A program made the position numbers and the translations under genes. Shown piece after piece: positions 45,769 to 55,355 of a DNA stretch of 64,000 nucleotides (position 1 is its first letter; each line of letters begins with the position of its first letter). The DNA lies in assembly GCA_934101865.1 (NCBI GenBank), contig CAKOSA010000003.1, positions 1 to 64,000 on the forward strand. The letters are read 5' to 3'. Below the pieces are notes generated by a model. The model did no database searches. It had not been told where the DNA came from and worked only from the letters and a program-made list of their open reading frames with translations. The DNA comes from an uncultured Bacilli bacterium (GTDB lineage: Bacteria; Bacillota_I; Bacilli_A; RF39; UBA660).

Positions 45769-47532
45769 TTATATTTTTTTAAGGCTTTCAATAAAATTAT
45801 CAACAATATCACTTGGTAATATTTCTTTTAATTCTTCTTTACTTGCCTCTTTCATTTTTGTTATTGTTTTATATTTTTTTAATAATTTGTTTTTTCTGAC
45901 TTCCCCTACTCCATCTATATTATCTAATATACTAGCAAGAGATGATGTACTACGAATACTTCGATGATAGGAAATGGTATAGTTATGTACCTCATCCTGC
46001 ATTCTTGTTAATAAAAGGAATAGCTCACTAGTTTTATTTATGGGTATTTCTTCAAGGGGATAGTTTCCTAATAAGGAAGATGTGGAGTGTTTATCGTCCT
46101 TTTTTAATCCTGCTACGGGAATTGATAAGCCTAGACTTGTTATTACTTCTCTAGCAACATTTATCTGCCCTACTCCACCGTCTACTATTATAAGATCAGG
46201 AAATGGTTCATTATCTTTTAAAAGACGAAAATATCTTCTATATATTACTTCTTTCATTGTATTATAGTCATCTGTCATATCACTTGTTATTTTGTATTTT
46301 CGATAATCGTTTTTACTTGGTTTACCATCAATAAAGACGACCATACCGGAAACGTTGAAGGTTCCAAATAGATTAGAGTTATCAAATAGTTCTATTTTAC
46401 TTAGTTTTGGTAAATGTAATAGTTGGCTTAATTCTTCCATTCCAGCTAGGGCTTTATCGTCATCTTTTTTTATTATTGTTATTTGCTCATCAAAATAGTT
46501 TTTGGCATTTTCGTAAGCAAGTTCTAATATATTTTTTTTACGGCCTTTTTGGGGTATTATGAACTTTACATCAAGGGCTTGTTCTAATAGGTTAGTATCT
46601 TGATTAGAGGGAACAAGGACTTCTTTGGGATATATGGTATGTTTTTGATAAAATGTTGTTATATATGATGATAGGGATTCTTCGGGGCTGTCTATAAGGG
46701 GAAAAATTATATTTTTTCTGTCTAAAAGTTTACCTCCACGAATAAAGAGATGACTTATGCTCATATAGTTGTTATCGGTATAGTAATTGATTATATCGCG
46801 GTTGTAGTTATCATCAAGTTCTACTTTTTGTTTTTCTAGGGTAATACTTATATAGTCTAAGAGTTCCTTGTATTCTTGGGCTTTTTCATAATTCATATTT
46901 TCAGAACATAAATACATTTTTTCTTTTAATTTGTTTGTTATAATGGAATGGTTACCGTTTAAAAAAGATATTATTTCATTTTTCATTGTAATTATTTCTT
47001 TTTCGTCGACACTATGTGTGCAATAACCTAGACATTCGTTTAGATGATAATAGAGGCATTCTTTTTTGGAATATGTTTTGCATTTTCGTAAGGGATATAG
47101 TCTATTTATGATTTCAACGGTTTTTCGTGCTGCGGTTACATTGGGATAGGGGCCAAATAATTTACGATTTTTATTTTTTTTGATATGGGGATTTCTTACT
47201 ATTAATAGTCTTGGAACTTTTTCGTTAGTTAATTCTATATATGGATATGTTTTATCATCTCTTAAAAGGATATTATACTTTGGGTTATATTTTTTTATTA
47301 GATTTATTTCTAAAAGTAGTGCTTCTAACTCTGATGATGTTAAAATGTATTCAAAATCGTATATATTTTCTACTAATATTTTTGTTTTACCACTATGGGT
47401 CTGATGGAAATAGGATGTTAAGCGGTTTTTTAGATTTTTGCTTTTTCCTACATATATTATATATCCGTTTTTATCCTTCATTAAATAGCACCCCGGTGTG
47501 TGGGGTACTAGGGATAATTTTTCTTTTATCAT
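45769..47532 (-). CDS. uvrC: Excinuclease ABC subunit C
   Basis: UvrC makes both cuts in nucleotide excision repair. The 587-residue chain has the N-terminal GIY-YIG nuclease (TPGCYLMKDKNGYIIYVGKSKNLKNRL), a Cys cluster (CKTYSKKECLYYHLNECLGYC region), a UVR motif near residue 205, the RNase H-like C-terminal nuclease (LFDNSNLFGTFNVSGMVVF, LIIVDGGVGQI) and a helix-hairpin-helix end. Length is normal. uvrA and uvrB are not in the window. Confidence 0.97.
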   Translation of the reverse strand: MIKEKLSLVPHTPGCYLMKDKNGYIIYVGKSKNLKNRLTSYFHQTHSGKTKILVENIYDFEYILTSSELEALLLEINLIKKYNPKYNILLRDDKTYPYIELTNEKVPRLLIVRNPHIKKNKNRKLFGPYPNVTAARKTVEIINRLYPLRKCKTYSKKECLYYHLNECLGYCTHSVDEKEIITMKNEIISFLNGNHSIITNKLKEKMYLCSENMNYEKAQEYKELLDYISITLEKQKVELDDNYNRDIINYYTDNNYMSISHLFIRGGKLLDRKNIIFPLIDSPEESLSSYITTFYQKHTIYPKEVLVPSNQDTNLLEQALDVKFIIPQKGRKKNILELAYENAKNYFDEQITIIKKDDDKALAGMEELSQLLHLPKLSKIELFDNSNLFGTFNVSGMVVFIDGKPSKNDYRKYKITSDMTDDYNTMKEVIYRRYFRLLKDNEPFPDLIIVDGGVGQINVAREVITSLGLSIPVAGLKKDDKHSTSSLLGNYPLEEIPINKTSELFLLLTRMQDEVHNYTISYHRSIRSTSSLASILDNIDGVGEVRKNKLLKKYKTITKMKEASKEELKEILPSDIVDNFIESLKKI

Positions 47533-47544
47533 TGCTATTCCTTT

Positions 47545-48603
47545 CTAATTTTTGCTTAATTTTAATACAGGGGCATTTGCTAGTAACAAGCTATTTTTAT
47601 ATTTTTCTAATACAACTGCTGTTATTTTATCATAGTCTATTATATAGGTTCCGTTGGGTTTTTCAATTACTATTTTACTTATGGTATCTTTTTGAGTTAG
47701 AAATTCTTGCATATATTCTTCCTTGGTATGAAGACTTTGATTTGTTATATATATTTTATTTAGTTTGGTTTCATACAGGAATGTTTCTATCTCTTCAATT
47801 ATGTTATAAATATTTCTACGAACACTATGGTGTAACTCACTTTTGTTATAATTACTATATACGTATTCTAAATTGTCTAAAAATATTTTTATATTATCTG
47901 ATGATGCGTATTTTTCGAGTTCTTTTATAAGTCCATATAAGTTGGCATTTAAATATAGTTTTTCCATTTTTTCTTGACCAACTATTTCTTCGATTTGACT
48001 GGCTACTCTTACCTCATATTTGTAGTATTTGCTTTCGGTACTTGGAAAGAAATATCTATTGGTCATAAGTTCTGTGTATCCTTCGTTTAGGGGTTCACCA
48101 ACATTTGTTCCTCCTTCTAAACGGGATTGAGAAAAACCTAAAAAACTTACTCTGTTTTCCATATCAAAATTAGAACTTGCTACGTGAAATAATTTATGGT
48201 AAATCACTTTATTATAATCTTCTTCTACTAATAGCATTGAATTACAAGTTGGATAATATTCTCCTAAATTTTTTTTGGTATTTGGTTGATTTTGAGATAC
48301 TTGTTGAAACCTTTTCTTGGATATTATTTTTATATCAATGCTATCCATATTGTTATAAAATCTTGTTAAATCTTCGGGACTAAAATGAGTGGTTAAAACT
48401 TCAATAAATTTTTCAATATTATCACTATAATCTTCTTCTAGTAGTGAATCTATATTCATTTCTTCTTCGGTAATATTTTCTTCTGGGGTTGTAGTTGTTA
48501 AAATTGGTGGCATTTCTTCTAAAACATAGTTTTGGGGAAGATTGTTTTTATTTATAAATTTTATTTTTATTTTTTCTATTATTTTTGTTATTATATTTTC
48601 CAT
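47545..48603 (-). CDS. Unknown protein with a degenerate zincin-like motif
   Basis: I do not recognise this 352-residue protein. Residues 136-140 read HKLFH and residues 173-178 NEGYTE, the spacing and context of a gluzincin metallopeptidase (HExxH plus a downstream NEGxxE). The catalytic Glu of HExxH is replaced by Lys, so peptidase activity is doubtful while metal binding may persist. There is no signal peptide; the N-terminus is amphipathic. It is upstream of uvrC in the same orientation and downstream of a 22-codon ORF. Confidence 0.75.
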   Translation of the reverse strand: MENIITKIIEKIKIKFINKNNLPQNYVLEEMPPILTTTTPEENITEEEMNIDSLLEEDYSDNIEKFIEVLTTHFSPEDLTRFYNNMDSIDIKIISKKRFQQVSQNQPNTKKNLGEYYPTCNSMLLVEEDYNKVIYHKLFHVASSNFDMENRVSFLGFSQSRLEGGTNVGEPLNEGYTELMTNRYFFPSTESKYYKYEVRVASQIEEIVGQEKMEKLYLNANLYGLIKELEKYASSDNIKIFLDNLEYVYSNYNKSELHHSVRRNIYNIIEEIETFLYETKLNKIYITNQSLHTKEEYMQEFLTQKDTISKIVIEKPNGTYIIDYDKITAVVLEKYKNSLLLANAPVLKLSKN

Positions 48604-48635
48604 ATTATCACTTTTTCCTTTCTGTTTTTATTTTG

Positions 48636-48704
48636 TTAAGAGTGATATATGGAGGAATGTCCACTTGATGGGAACATTTTTGTTTCATACACTGCTTTTT
48701 TCAT
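48636..48704 (-). CDS. Possible 22-residue small protein or leader peptide
   Basis: AAGGAGGG lies 7 bases before an ATG that opens 22 codons (start MKKAVYETK, end SIYHS) and a TAA. A TATATT/ATATAA-like -10 lies just upstream. The 3' end is 32 bases before the next gene. The Shine-Dalgarno match is among the best in the window, so translation is likely. The function is unknown. Confidence 0.5.
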   Translation of the reverse strand: MKKAVYETKMFPSSGHSSIYHS

Positions 48705-48769
48705 ATATAAACCCTCCTTTATATATAATATATTTGTTATTTGTGAAAGTAGTGTGTGAAATGCTAATT

Positions 48770-49192
48770 TTATTTATTTTTTTCTTTTAAAATATCTCTT
48801 ATTTCTTTTAATATTTCTGTTTCTTCACTCACAACTTTCTCTTTCTTTTCTTCTTCTTTTTTACTTACTTTATTTATTAATTTTATAAATATAAATATAC
48901 AGAATGCTACTATTAAAAAGTCTATTATATTTTGGATGAATACACCATACTTAATGGTTGCATCTTTTATTTGAATAGTCAGGTTTGAAAAATCTATCCC
49001 TCCTATTATAATTCCGATAATAGGCATTAGAATATCATTTACAAGGGATGACACTATTTTTCCAAAAGCACTACCGATTATTACACCGACAGCTAAATCT
49101 ACGACATTCCCTTTTGATATAAAGGTTTTGAATTCTTTTAGAGTTTTTGTTCCTTTGGTTATTATTTCTTTTTTATCTACTTTTTTGTTCAT
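48770..49192 (-). CDS. mscL: Large-conductance mechanosensitive channel
   Basis: MscL opens under membrane tension and releases solutes on osmotic downshock. The 140-residue chain has the N-terminal amphipathic helix and first membrane helix ([34 protein letters not shown]), a short outer loop, the second helix and a charged C-terminal bundle helix. Length is normal and AAGGAA precedes ATG. Confidence 0.96.
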   Translation of the reverse strand: MNKKVDKKEIITKGTKTLKEFKTFISKGNVVDLAVGVIIGSAFGKIVSSLVNDILMPIIGIIIGGIDFSNLTIQIKDATIKYGVFIQNIIDFLIVAFCIFIFIKLINKVSKKEEEKKEKVVSEETEILKEIRDILKEKNK

Positions 49193-49312
49193 TTTGTATT
49201 TCCTTTCTAAGCTAATGGGCTTGTTTTTTTCTTTACATTTTGATTATATTATATATATTTTAATTTTTCAAGATAAATTCGAACATTTTTTGATATTTTT
49301 TGCAGAAAACCT

Positions 49313-49340
49313 CGAAAAAAGAAGCATTTGAGGGTGCTTC
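49313..49340 (-). terminator. Terminator of the ABC exporter operon
   Basis: GAAGCA-CCCTCAAA-TGCTTC on the - strand is followed by six T's. Confidence 0.75.
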
Positions 49341-49341
49341 G

Positions 49342-51705
49342 TTATTCGTTTGATTTCAGACTTGATACCATATCTATTGTTTTTACTTTTTTGGATAGGA
49401 ACAATGATACTAGATAAGCAACAAGGAATGTGCCAATAGCTCCTAATAAGTAAGTGGTCCAATTTACATATACGGAAAAGTCATAGCTTTCATCAAGACA
49501 TTTTTTGAATAACCAGAATATTAAATAGTATCCGGCTGGAAGTCCTAATATAATGGATATGGTTGTTATCCATATATTTTGATTTATATATATTTTTTGG
49601 ATTTTTTTATCATCAAAGCCTAATACTTTAAGGGTTGCGAATTGGTATTTTTTCTCACTATATGATAGTATGCCCATATTGTATATTATAACTGCTCCAA
49701 GGAGGCAGGCAAACACTATTATGAGAATAATCATTGTTCGCATCATTTCTAATAAACTTTGCATATTTTCTTTTAATTCTTTTTTGTCTTGAATTATATC
49801 AACTCCACCTAAGTCTTTGGATAATTCTTTATTTGTATATAGGGAATCTGGTTTGTATGATAATCCAAGGGCTTCAAAACTAGCTCTAGTTATGGTTAGA
49901 TTTTGATTTTGGGGATCTTTATTTAGGCCTATTATTTTAGCGGTTAAATCTTTATTGCTACCATAAATACGGAAAATTATTTCATCCCCTACTTTATAGT
50001 TCATTGTTTCGGCTAGTTTTCTTGTTATGTATACTCCGCCTTCTTCTAATTTGTCTATATATTTATCTTTTTTGTCTTTAAATCTTATTTTATCACCGGC
50101 ATCAGTTACAAATATATTACTAGTCGTTCTACTGTTATCTTTACTGGTTATTTCTATATTTATGGTTTCACTAGTACTATCTCCATAAGTTGTTTGAAGA
50201 TTTTGATATTCCTCTTCGGAAATGTTTTCTTTTAGGGTTAACTTGTATTTAAAGTTGTATAAGTCATCAAATTGTAACTTGACAAGATGTGTCATACTAT
50301 TTAGCATTCCAAAAGCACAGACGATAAGGCTACAACAACCGAGAACGCCTAAAATGGAAGTAATAGTACGAACTTTATTTTGAAGCATATCCCTTATATT
50401 CCAAAGATTTCCGAAAGATAGTTTTGTAAATGGTTTCTTGGTAGTAATCTTTATTATTTTTTTATTTACCTTCGGTAGGCTTGATCTTAGTGCTTCGGAT
50501 GGTTTCTTGTTTAATTCTTTGAGACAAGTTAAATATGTTATAAATGTTATGATAAGAATTATTATTGCTACCATTATAAAACATTTTTCGTTAATTATGG
50601 CGGTACAGTTTGGCATTTCAAAGAAGCTCATTTCAAGATTTATAAATATATTTCCTATTATTAATTTACCAAAAATGATACCGAATATAGTCCCTGATAG
50701 GGCAACATAAAAGCCATAGCTTACATAATGTAAAATTATTTGGGACTTGGGAAATCCGAGAGCACCAAGCGTTCCAATTTGCACTTGTTCGGCAGAGACT
50801 AGCCGAATCATTGTTGTTATCATTGTGAGCATTGCGATGAAGAGAAAGAGGCCGGAAAATACACCGACGTAAGCTTTTCCTTCGTCAATTTCGCCCTGAT
50901 ACATTGCGTAGGACGGAGTGTCTTCTATTTTTACTACGGCAAGTGCATTATCAACATCGTCTTCAATGGTATTTTTGACGTATTCTACATTTTTTTTATC
51001 AATGACATCGACCATTACATAGTTGTAAGGGATGTATTCTTTGTAGTTATAGTTGGGAATGCTAGCCACAGTCGATATACCGAGTGTTTTTACAACAAGG
51101 TCATTTATATAGTCTTCGGGAATTTCATTTACCGACATATAGATATATCCGTAGTTTTGACGATCGGGAACTAATTGAGATTTATCTTTGGTATCGTAAA
51201 CGTGATCGGGAGTATTTATAAAACCTAATATTGGTTCTTCTAGAACTATGGTATCGTATTTTATTTTGATTGTTTCACCGAGAACGAGATTGTTTTTTTC
51301 CGCATAAGTGTTGTCAACCCATACTCCTTTTTTTGATGATATAAAGGGAATTCCTTTTATAACGTGAAACCTTGATATGTTATTGGATTCTATAAATGTT
51401 ACTAGATAGTTTTTGTCCTTATTATCGGCATCGGTAGCATTTATTTCCATTTTTCGTTCGGCATTTTTGACGTTATCGAGGTGCTTTATTTTGTCTAAAT
51501 CGGATTTTTTGAATGATGTACCTAATACGTTTAGGTCTTGAAGATTGTTTTTGGTATAGAATTTTTCAGAAGCGGTAGACATTCCTGTCATATAGGATTC
51601 TATTCCTATGTATACCATTACTCCTATTAAAATCATAAGGAAGATGGTTATGAACTGTGATTTGTTTTTTATTATATCCCTTATCATTTTTCTTCTTAGC
51701 ATCAT
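49342..51705 (-). CDS. ABC transporter permease, FtsX/MacB type
   Basis: This 787-residue protein has an N-terminal helix (residues about 15-35), a large outer domain, three helices with an FtsX domain (about 275-400), a second outer domain, and a final FtsX domain (about 655-780). Such double-FtsX permeases do not import; they work as mechanotransmitters or export peptides, lipids or antibiotics. The ATG lies on the stop of the ATPase gene (TAATG), so translation is coupled. The substrate is unknown. Confidence 0.9.
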   Translation of the reverse strand: MMLRRKMIRDIIKNKSQFITIFLMILIGVMVYIGIESYMTGMSTASEKFYTKNNLQDLNVLGTSFKKSDLDKIKHLDNVKNAERKMEINATDADNKDKNYLVTFIESNNISRFHVIKGIPFISSKKGVWVDNTYAEKNNLVLGETIKIKYDTIVLEEPILGFINTPDHVYDTKDKSQLVPDRQNYGYIYMSVNEIPEDYINDLVVKTLGISTVASIPNYNYKEYIPYNYVMVDVIDKKNVEYVKNTIEDDVDNALAVVKIEDTPSYAMYQGEIDEGKAYVGVFSGLFLFIAMLTMITTMIRLVSAEQVQIGTLGALGFPKSQIILHYVSYGFYVALSGTIFGIIFGKLIIGNIFINLEMSFFEMPNCTAIINEKCFIMVAIIILIITFITYLTCLKELNKKPSEALRSSLPKVNKKIIKITTKKPFTKLSFGNLWNIRDMLQNKVRTITSILGVLGCCSLIVCAFGMLNSMTHLVKLQFDDLYNFKYKLTLKENISEEEYQNLQTTYGDSTSETINIEITSKDNSRTTSNIFVTDAGDKIRFKDKKDKYIDKLEEGGVYITRKLAETMNYKVGDEIIFRIYGSNKDLTAKIIGLNKDPQNQNLTITRASFEALGLSYKPDSLYTNKELSKDLGGVDIIQDKKELKENMQSLLEMMRTMIILIIVFACLLGAVIIYNMGILSYSEKKYQFATLKVLGFDDKKIQKIYINQNIWITTISIILGLPAGYYLIFWLFKKCLDESYDFSVYVNWTTYLLGAIGTFLVAYLVSLFLSKKVKTIDMVSSLKSNE

Positions 51706-52406
51706 TACCACACAACCTCATCTATCTTTTTTGGTTTTTTTCTAACAATATCTTCAACGACTTTACCGTTTTTTAGTTTTATGGTGTGATTGGCTATTTC
51801 AGAAATTAAGGCATTGTGGGTTACTATTATGACAGTAGTTCCTTTTTTAGTACAATCTTTTAATAGTCTTAGTACTTCGGTTCCGGTTTTGGAATCTAGG
51901 GCTCCGGTTGGTTCGTCACATAATAGTATTTGTGGATCTTTGGCAATGGCACGAGCAATTGATACTCTTTGTTGTTCTCCTCCGGATAACTCACTTGGGA
52001 ATTTGCTTAATTGTTTTTCGAGGCCTACTTCTTTTAATATTTCTTTGGCATCTTTGGGTTTATCGACGATGTCGTTTATTAACTCAACGTTCTCTAAAAC
52101 GGTTAGAGTTGGTAATATATTATAAAACTGAAAGATAAAACCTACTTGTTTGGCTCTATATGTTGTGAGCTCTTTATCTTTTAGTTTGGAAATTATTTCA
52201 TCCCCTACTTTGATAGTTCCACTTGTTACAGTGTCCATACCACCAAGGAGGTTTAAAAGGGTTGATTTACCAGCACCTGAGGGGCCTAGAATGCAAACGA
52301 ATTCTCCTTTATTTATCGAGAGATTTACGCCTCCTAGTGCACAGTATTTTTTCTCCCCAGTTGTATATATTTTTTTGACATTTTTTAGTGTTATTAATTC
52401 TTTCAT
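51705..52406 (-). CDS. ABC transporter ATP-binding protein, MacB/LolD type
   Basis: This 233-residue ATPase has Walker A (GPSGAGKSTLLNLLGG), the signature LSGGEQQRVSIARA, Walker B (ILLCDEPTGALDS) and the switch HN in VTHN. The group pairs with FtsX-type permeases such as the next gene. A consensus promoter lies 56 bases upstream. Confidence 0.95.
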   Translation of the reverse strand: MKELITLKNVKKIYTTGEKKYCALGGVNLSINKGEFVCILGPSGAGKSTLLNLLGGMDTVTSGTIKVGDEIISKLKDKELTTYRAKQVGFIFQFYNILPTLTVLENVELINDIVDKPKDAKEILKEVGLEKQLSKFPSELSGGEQQRVSIARAIAKDPQILLCDEPTGALDSKTGTEVLRLLKDCTKKGTTVIIVTHNALISEIANHTIKLKNGKVVEDIVRKKPKKIDEVVW

Positions 52407-52461
52407 GTTCCTTTTTCCTCTTTTCTATAATGCACTAGCTTGTACATCTCTTTTTTAATTT

Positions 52462-52490
52462 ATTATACTTATAATTGGTATGATTGTCAA
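52462..52490 (-). promoter_or_regulatory. Consensus sigma-A promoter of the ABC exporter
   Basis: TTGACA, 17 bases, TATAAT on the - strand, a perfect match to the consensus. Confidence 0.85.
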
Positions 52491-52620
52491 TAATTTTTTG
52501 ATGTTTTTTTATATATTTTTTTACTAGACAGATGTATTATTATCATACTTTTTGAGGTTTATGTATAGTTTAGAATAATTATTAATGTTATAATTGATAT
52601 ATTAGTTAGAGGAGGAATTT

Positions 52621-53220
52621 ATGTTTATTGGTGTTTATGGAGTTAGTGTACTATTTTCGTACTTGGGAATGGTTTTGAATTTTGTTTCTATTTATTTAAT
52701 GCTTACGGGTAACATTAAACTTAGTATACTTTGCTTTATGGGGGTGGCTTTTATTGATATGGTTGATGGAAGAGTTGCTAAAAAGTGTAAAAGAAATGAT
52801 TTTGAGAAGAGTTTTGGAGAGCAGATTGATACGGTTTTGGATGTGTTTAATTTTGGGGCTGTTCCTATTATTTTGCTTTATCTAGTTGGCTTTAATGATT
52901 TAGTTAGTGTGTTATTTCTTGGTATTTATTTGTTTTGTGCAACAATGAGACTGGCATATTTTAATACGAGACTTAGTAATGGAGAAGGAAGTAATGTGTA
53001 TTTGGGATTTCCAGTTACTTCGAGTGGAATTTTTATTCCTATTATTATTTTAGCTTATTTGCTTACTGATAGTATTTTTGTGGGAAGAGGACTTCTTCTT
53101 ATTATGAGTTTACTTTTTATACTTAATATTAAGATTGTTAAGCCTAAGGGAAAATGGTTCTTAGTTCTTATGACTGGTATGGGATTGGTAATTTTTGCTC
53201 TTTGTTTTATGCTAATTTAG
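52621..53220 (+). CDS. pssA: CDP-alcohol phosphatidyltransferase, probably phosphatidylserine synthase
   Basis: This 199-residue integral membrane enzyme moves a phosphatidyl group from CDP-diacylglycerol to an alcohol, here probably serine. The family motif DGRVAKKCKRNDFEKSFGEQ continues to IDTVLDVF and keeps the four Asp; Lys replaces the usual Arg after Ala. About six to seven helices are visible. AGGAGG precedes ATG. No decarboxylase gene follows, so the Pss call rests on family resemblance only. Confidence 0.85.
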   Translation: MFIGVYGVSVLFSYLGMVLNFVSIYLMLTGNIKLSILCFMGVAFIDMVDGRVAKKCKRNDFEKSFGEQIDTVLDVFNFGAVPIILLYLVGFNDLVSVLFLGIYLFCATMRLAYFNTRLSNGEGSNVYLGFPVTSSGIFIPIIILAYLLTDSIFVGRGLLLIMSLLFILNIKIVKPKGKWFLVLMTGMGLVIFALCFMLI

Positions 53221-53242
53221 AAAAATTGGTAATAGATAGTTA

Positions 53243-53259
53243 CAGATTTTGAAAAACTG
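53243..53259 (+). repeat. Dispersed palindrome copy 5
   Basis: CAGATTTTGAAAAACTG followed by CA. Its right arm is also the 5' arm of the adjoining terminator. Confidence 0.7.
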
Positions 53260-53281
53260 CATCGTTTGGGGTGCAGTTTTT
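53252..53281. terminator. Bidirectional terminator between pssA and the amidoligase gene
   Basis: AAAAACTGCA (53252-53261) and TGCAGTTTTT (53272-53281) form a perfect 10-pair stem with T- and A-rich flanks for both directions. Confidence 0.75.
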
Positions 53282-54263
53282 AAGTTTTCGTATACTTCTT
53301 GGCAAGGGTTAGGGGCTCACTTGCTACTTCATAGTTTTTGAGGTAAGCTCGTAAAAAGTATAATTTATCAAGATTATTATTGAATATTTCATCAGCAAGT
53401 TCAAGGGCTTGTTCTAAATATATTTGATTATATAAAGCTATATTAGCATACCTTAAATTATTTTTAGTTCTTCTTGCTGTAACAATATCCGAATTGTAAT
53501 TGCTACTACTAGCATATAATAAAAATTTAGTTAAAAAGTTAATGTTGTTTTGCCATATTACAACGTCAAGGGTAGCATTAGGAGCTCTAAATTCAATAGT
53601 ATTGTTTTCTTCGTACTCGTAAGATGTTACTCTTTTAAAGTTTACGCCTTGATATCTTTCGTGAGATATAGTATTTACTAATTCTTTTAAACTGTTATTA
53701 TTTGGATGCAGTTTTTGAAAATCTGCACTTAATAATCGTTGAATGGGAAAGGCATATTTTAATATTCTTTCACGTGGTGTTAGATACTCTCCATATAAAA
53801 AGCGATATATGACATTTTCATAAGTTATCCAACTTTTTAGAAAGTTATCCCAAGATTTATAATCTTTTAATATATGGCTACCAATATGAATGTGACCAGC
53901 TGAGGAGGGGCCGGCAATAGCACACTCTTTTATGGTATTACAAGCTTTGGCTATTTGTTTATAACTGCTTTCTTTATCAGTTAAAACGGGGGAATCTAGT
54001 TCGGCTCCGTCATTTAGAGAATAATCATAAGCAAGGGTCCAAGTTATATCTCGCACTTCTAATAGATTTCTTAATTTATTCATATCAGCGTGTTCGAACT
54101 CTATTTCTACTCCGAAAGTTATATCTGGGGGAAGATTTAGAGTGGTTCGTGGTTCGAGGTAAAGTTTTTCTAATAATATTATCATATCTAATAAGTCACT
54201 TGGTGAAAGATTAGACAGAATTTCATTTTCTGTGGGTGGTAAGTATTTTAGAATTTTGTTCAT
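53280..54263 (-). CDS. Putative amidoligase enzyme
   Basis: This 327-residue protein matches the amidoligase family of the glutamine-synthetase/ATP-grasp-like fold. It has FGVEIEFE at residues 50-57, DYSLNDGAELDSPVL, the metal-binding GHIHIG near residue 125 and EFRAPNATLD near residue 235. Relatives are predicted to join amino acids to amines, peptides or cell-wall amino groups. It overlaps its upstream membrane-protein gene by 4 bases. The substrate is unknown. It carries an in-frame copy of the dispersed palindrome, encoding ADFQKL. Confidence 0.82.
   Translation of the reverse strand: MNKILKYLPPTENEILSNLSPSDLLDMIILLEKLYLEPRTTLNLPPDITFGVEIEFEHADMNKLRNLLEVRDITWTLAYDYSLNDGAELDSPVLTDKESSYKQIAKACNTIKECAIAGPSSAGHIHIGSHILKDYKSWDNFLKSWITYENVIYRFLYGEYLTPRERILKYAFPIQRLLSADFQKLHPNNNSLKELVNTISHERYQGVNFKRVTSYEYEENNTIEFRAPNATLDVVIWQNNINFLTKFLLYASSSNYNSDIVTARRTKNNLRYANIALYNQIYLEQALELADEIFNNNLDKLYFLRAYLKNYEVASEPLTLAKKYTKT
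53709..53725 (+). repeat. Dispersed palindrome copy 6 (inside the amidoligase gene)
   Basis: CAGTTTTTGAAAATCTG, flanked by TG and CA so that the outer arms also pair. It is identical over 17 bases to the copy inside gpmI. Confidence 0.75.
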
Positions 54264-55102
54264 TTTTTACTCCTTGTTAATCGTTTATAGTTTTCTTCTA
54301 ATAGTTCGAGTTTAGTCCGAGATGAGAGAATTGATGCTGATAAATAGTTATCGTTTATTATATCTATCTTTTCTTTTAGAGTGGGATAATCGTTTATTTC
54401 CCTTATTTTGGCGGGTACTATGGATAGTACTATTGTTAGTATGAGATATAGAATAGTTGTCATATTGTTTACCAAGACGGGTTCTTTTACTATGACATAG
54501 TTGTTTTCGTCTTTGGAATATATAAGGGCACGAATTGTGGGCGGGGATGAGAGTTCTTCTTCGGGTACGATATTTTTTTCTTCGATGAGAGTTTCCGTAG
54601 GATCACCTAATAACTCGGAAAGAGTGGCAGTGATTTGGCCTGATACGATTTTTTCAATTGTGCTAGTGGGTATGTGTTTGATGTCGTATATGTTTACGGT
54701 TCGTTTGTAAGTGGTTGCACCTTTTTGCCAAGATGAGTAATAGTATATTTTATTTGTACTGTGGTGTTTGTTATGGCTTCGTTCGTATCTTATAATGCCA
54801 GTATTATCGATATCTTTGGTTATGTACTCAGGAGTTTTGACGTTGTCTCTCATAAAGGGGGTTATATTTAGGAGACTAAAAAGAACTAGGGTGCCTGTAC
54901 TTATAAGGGTATATGGGGCAATAGTTTCTAGGTTAGCAACAAGGATTTTGAGCCGGCGTAAAAGTTTTTGTTTTATCTCTATATATTTGGCGTTATGGAT
55001 CTGGTACGACAGGGTTCTTATTTCTTCCTCCAAGTTTTTTATTAATTCTTGTTTTCTTTGCTCTTCTTCCTCGTTTAGGGAGAATTTTGGTTTTGTATTC
55101 AT
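54260..55102 (-). CDS. Unknown two-helix membrane protein, partner of the amidoligase
   Basis: This 280-residue protein has a coiled-coil N-terminus (residues 8-55), a membrane helix (about 62-80), an outer domain of about 130 residues with many Tyr and His, a second helix (about 212-232) and a C-terminal cytoplasmic coiled coil. I do not recognise it. Its 3' end overlaps the amidoligase start by 4 bases (ATGA-type coupling), so the two work together. Confidence 0.78.
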   Translation of the reverse strand: MNTKPKFSLNEEEEQRKQELIKNLEEEIRTLSYQIHNAKYIEIKQKLLRRLKILVANLETIAPYTLISTGTLVLFSLLNITPFMRDNVKTPEYITKDIDNTGIIRYERSHNKHHSTNKIYYYSSWQKGATTYKRTVNIYDIKHIPTSTIEKIVSGQITATLSELLGDPTETLIEEKNIVPEEELSSPPTIRALIYSKDENNYVIVKEPVLVNNMTTILYLILTIVLSIVPAKIREINDYPTLKEKIDIINDNYLSASILSSRTKLELLEENYKRLTRSKK

Positions 55103-55124
55103 TTGGCACCTTCTTTGTCAAAAT

Positions 55125-55153
55125 ATACTATCATAAGTTTATGGGTTTGTCAA
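55125..55153 (-). promoter_or_regulatory. Promoter of the membrane protein-amidoligase operon
   Basis: TTGACA, 17 bases, TAGTAT on the - strand. A CCCTACGGGA mini-palindrome (55155-55164) abuts the -35 element. Confidence 0.7.
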
Positions 55154-55262
55154 ACCCTACGGGAAGGAAGATAGAGATTTTTGATTAAAGGGGCTAATAT
55201 TTATTTGTTACATAGAATTATAGATAGAAAAAAAGTCCGATAATGGACTTATAAATCATAAT

Positions 55263-55349
55263 TGGTACAAGGAAGGAGACTTGAACTCCCACGACCTAAT
55301 GGTCACTACCCCCTCAAAGTAGTGCGTCTACCTATTCCGCCATCCCTGC
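55263..55349 (-). tRNA. tRNA-Leu (anticodon GAG)
   Basis: It folds into a type II tRNA with a long variable arm. The anticodon stem CTACT/GGTAG holds the loop TTGAGGG. The CCA end is encoded. Confidence 0.88.
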
Positions 55350-55355
55350 ATAAAG

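Noticed and set aside
47241..47930. 229-codon open frame on the + strand
   Set aside because: It is antisense to uvrC and the zincin-like gene; its Phe/Leu/Tyr-rich composition is typical of antisense frames in AT-rich DNA.
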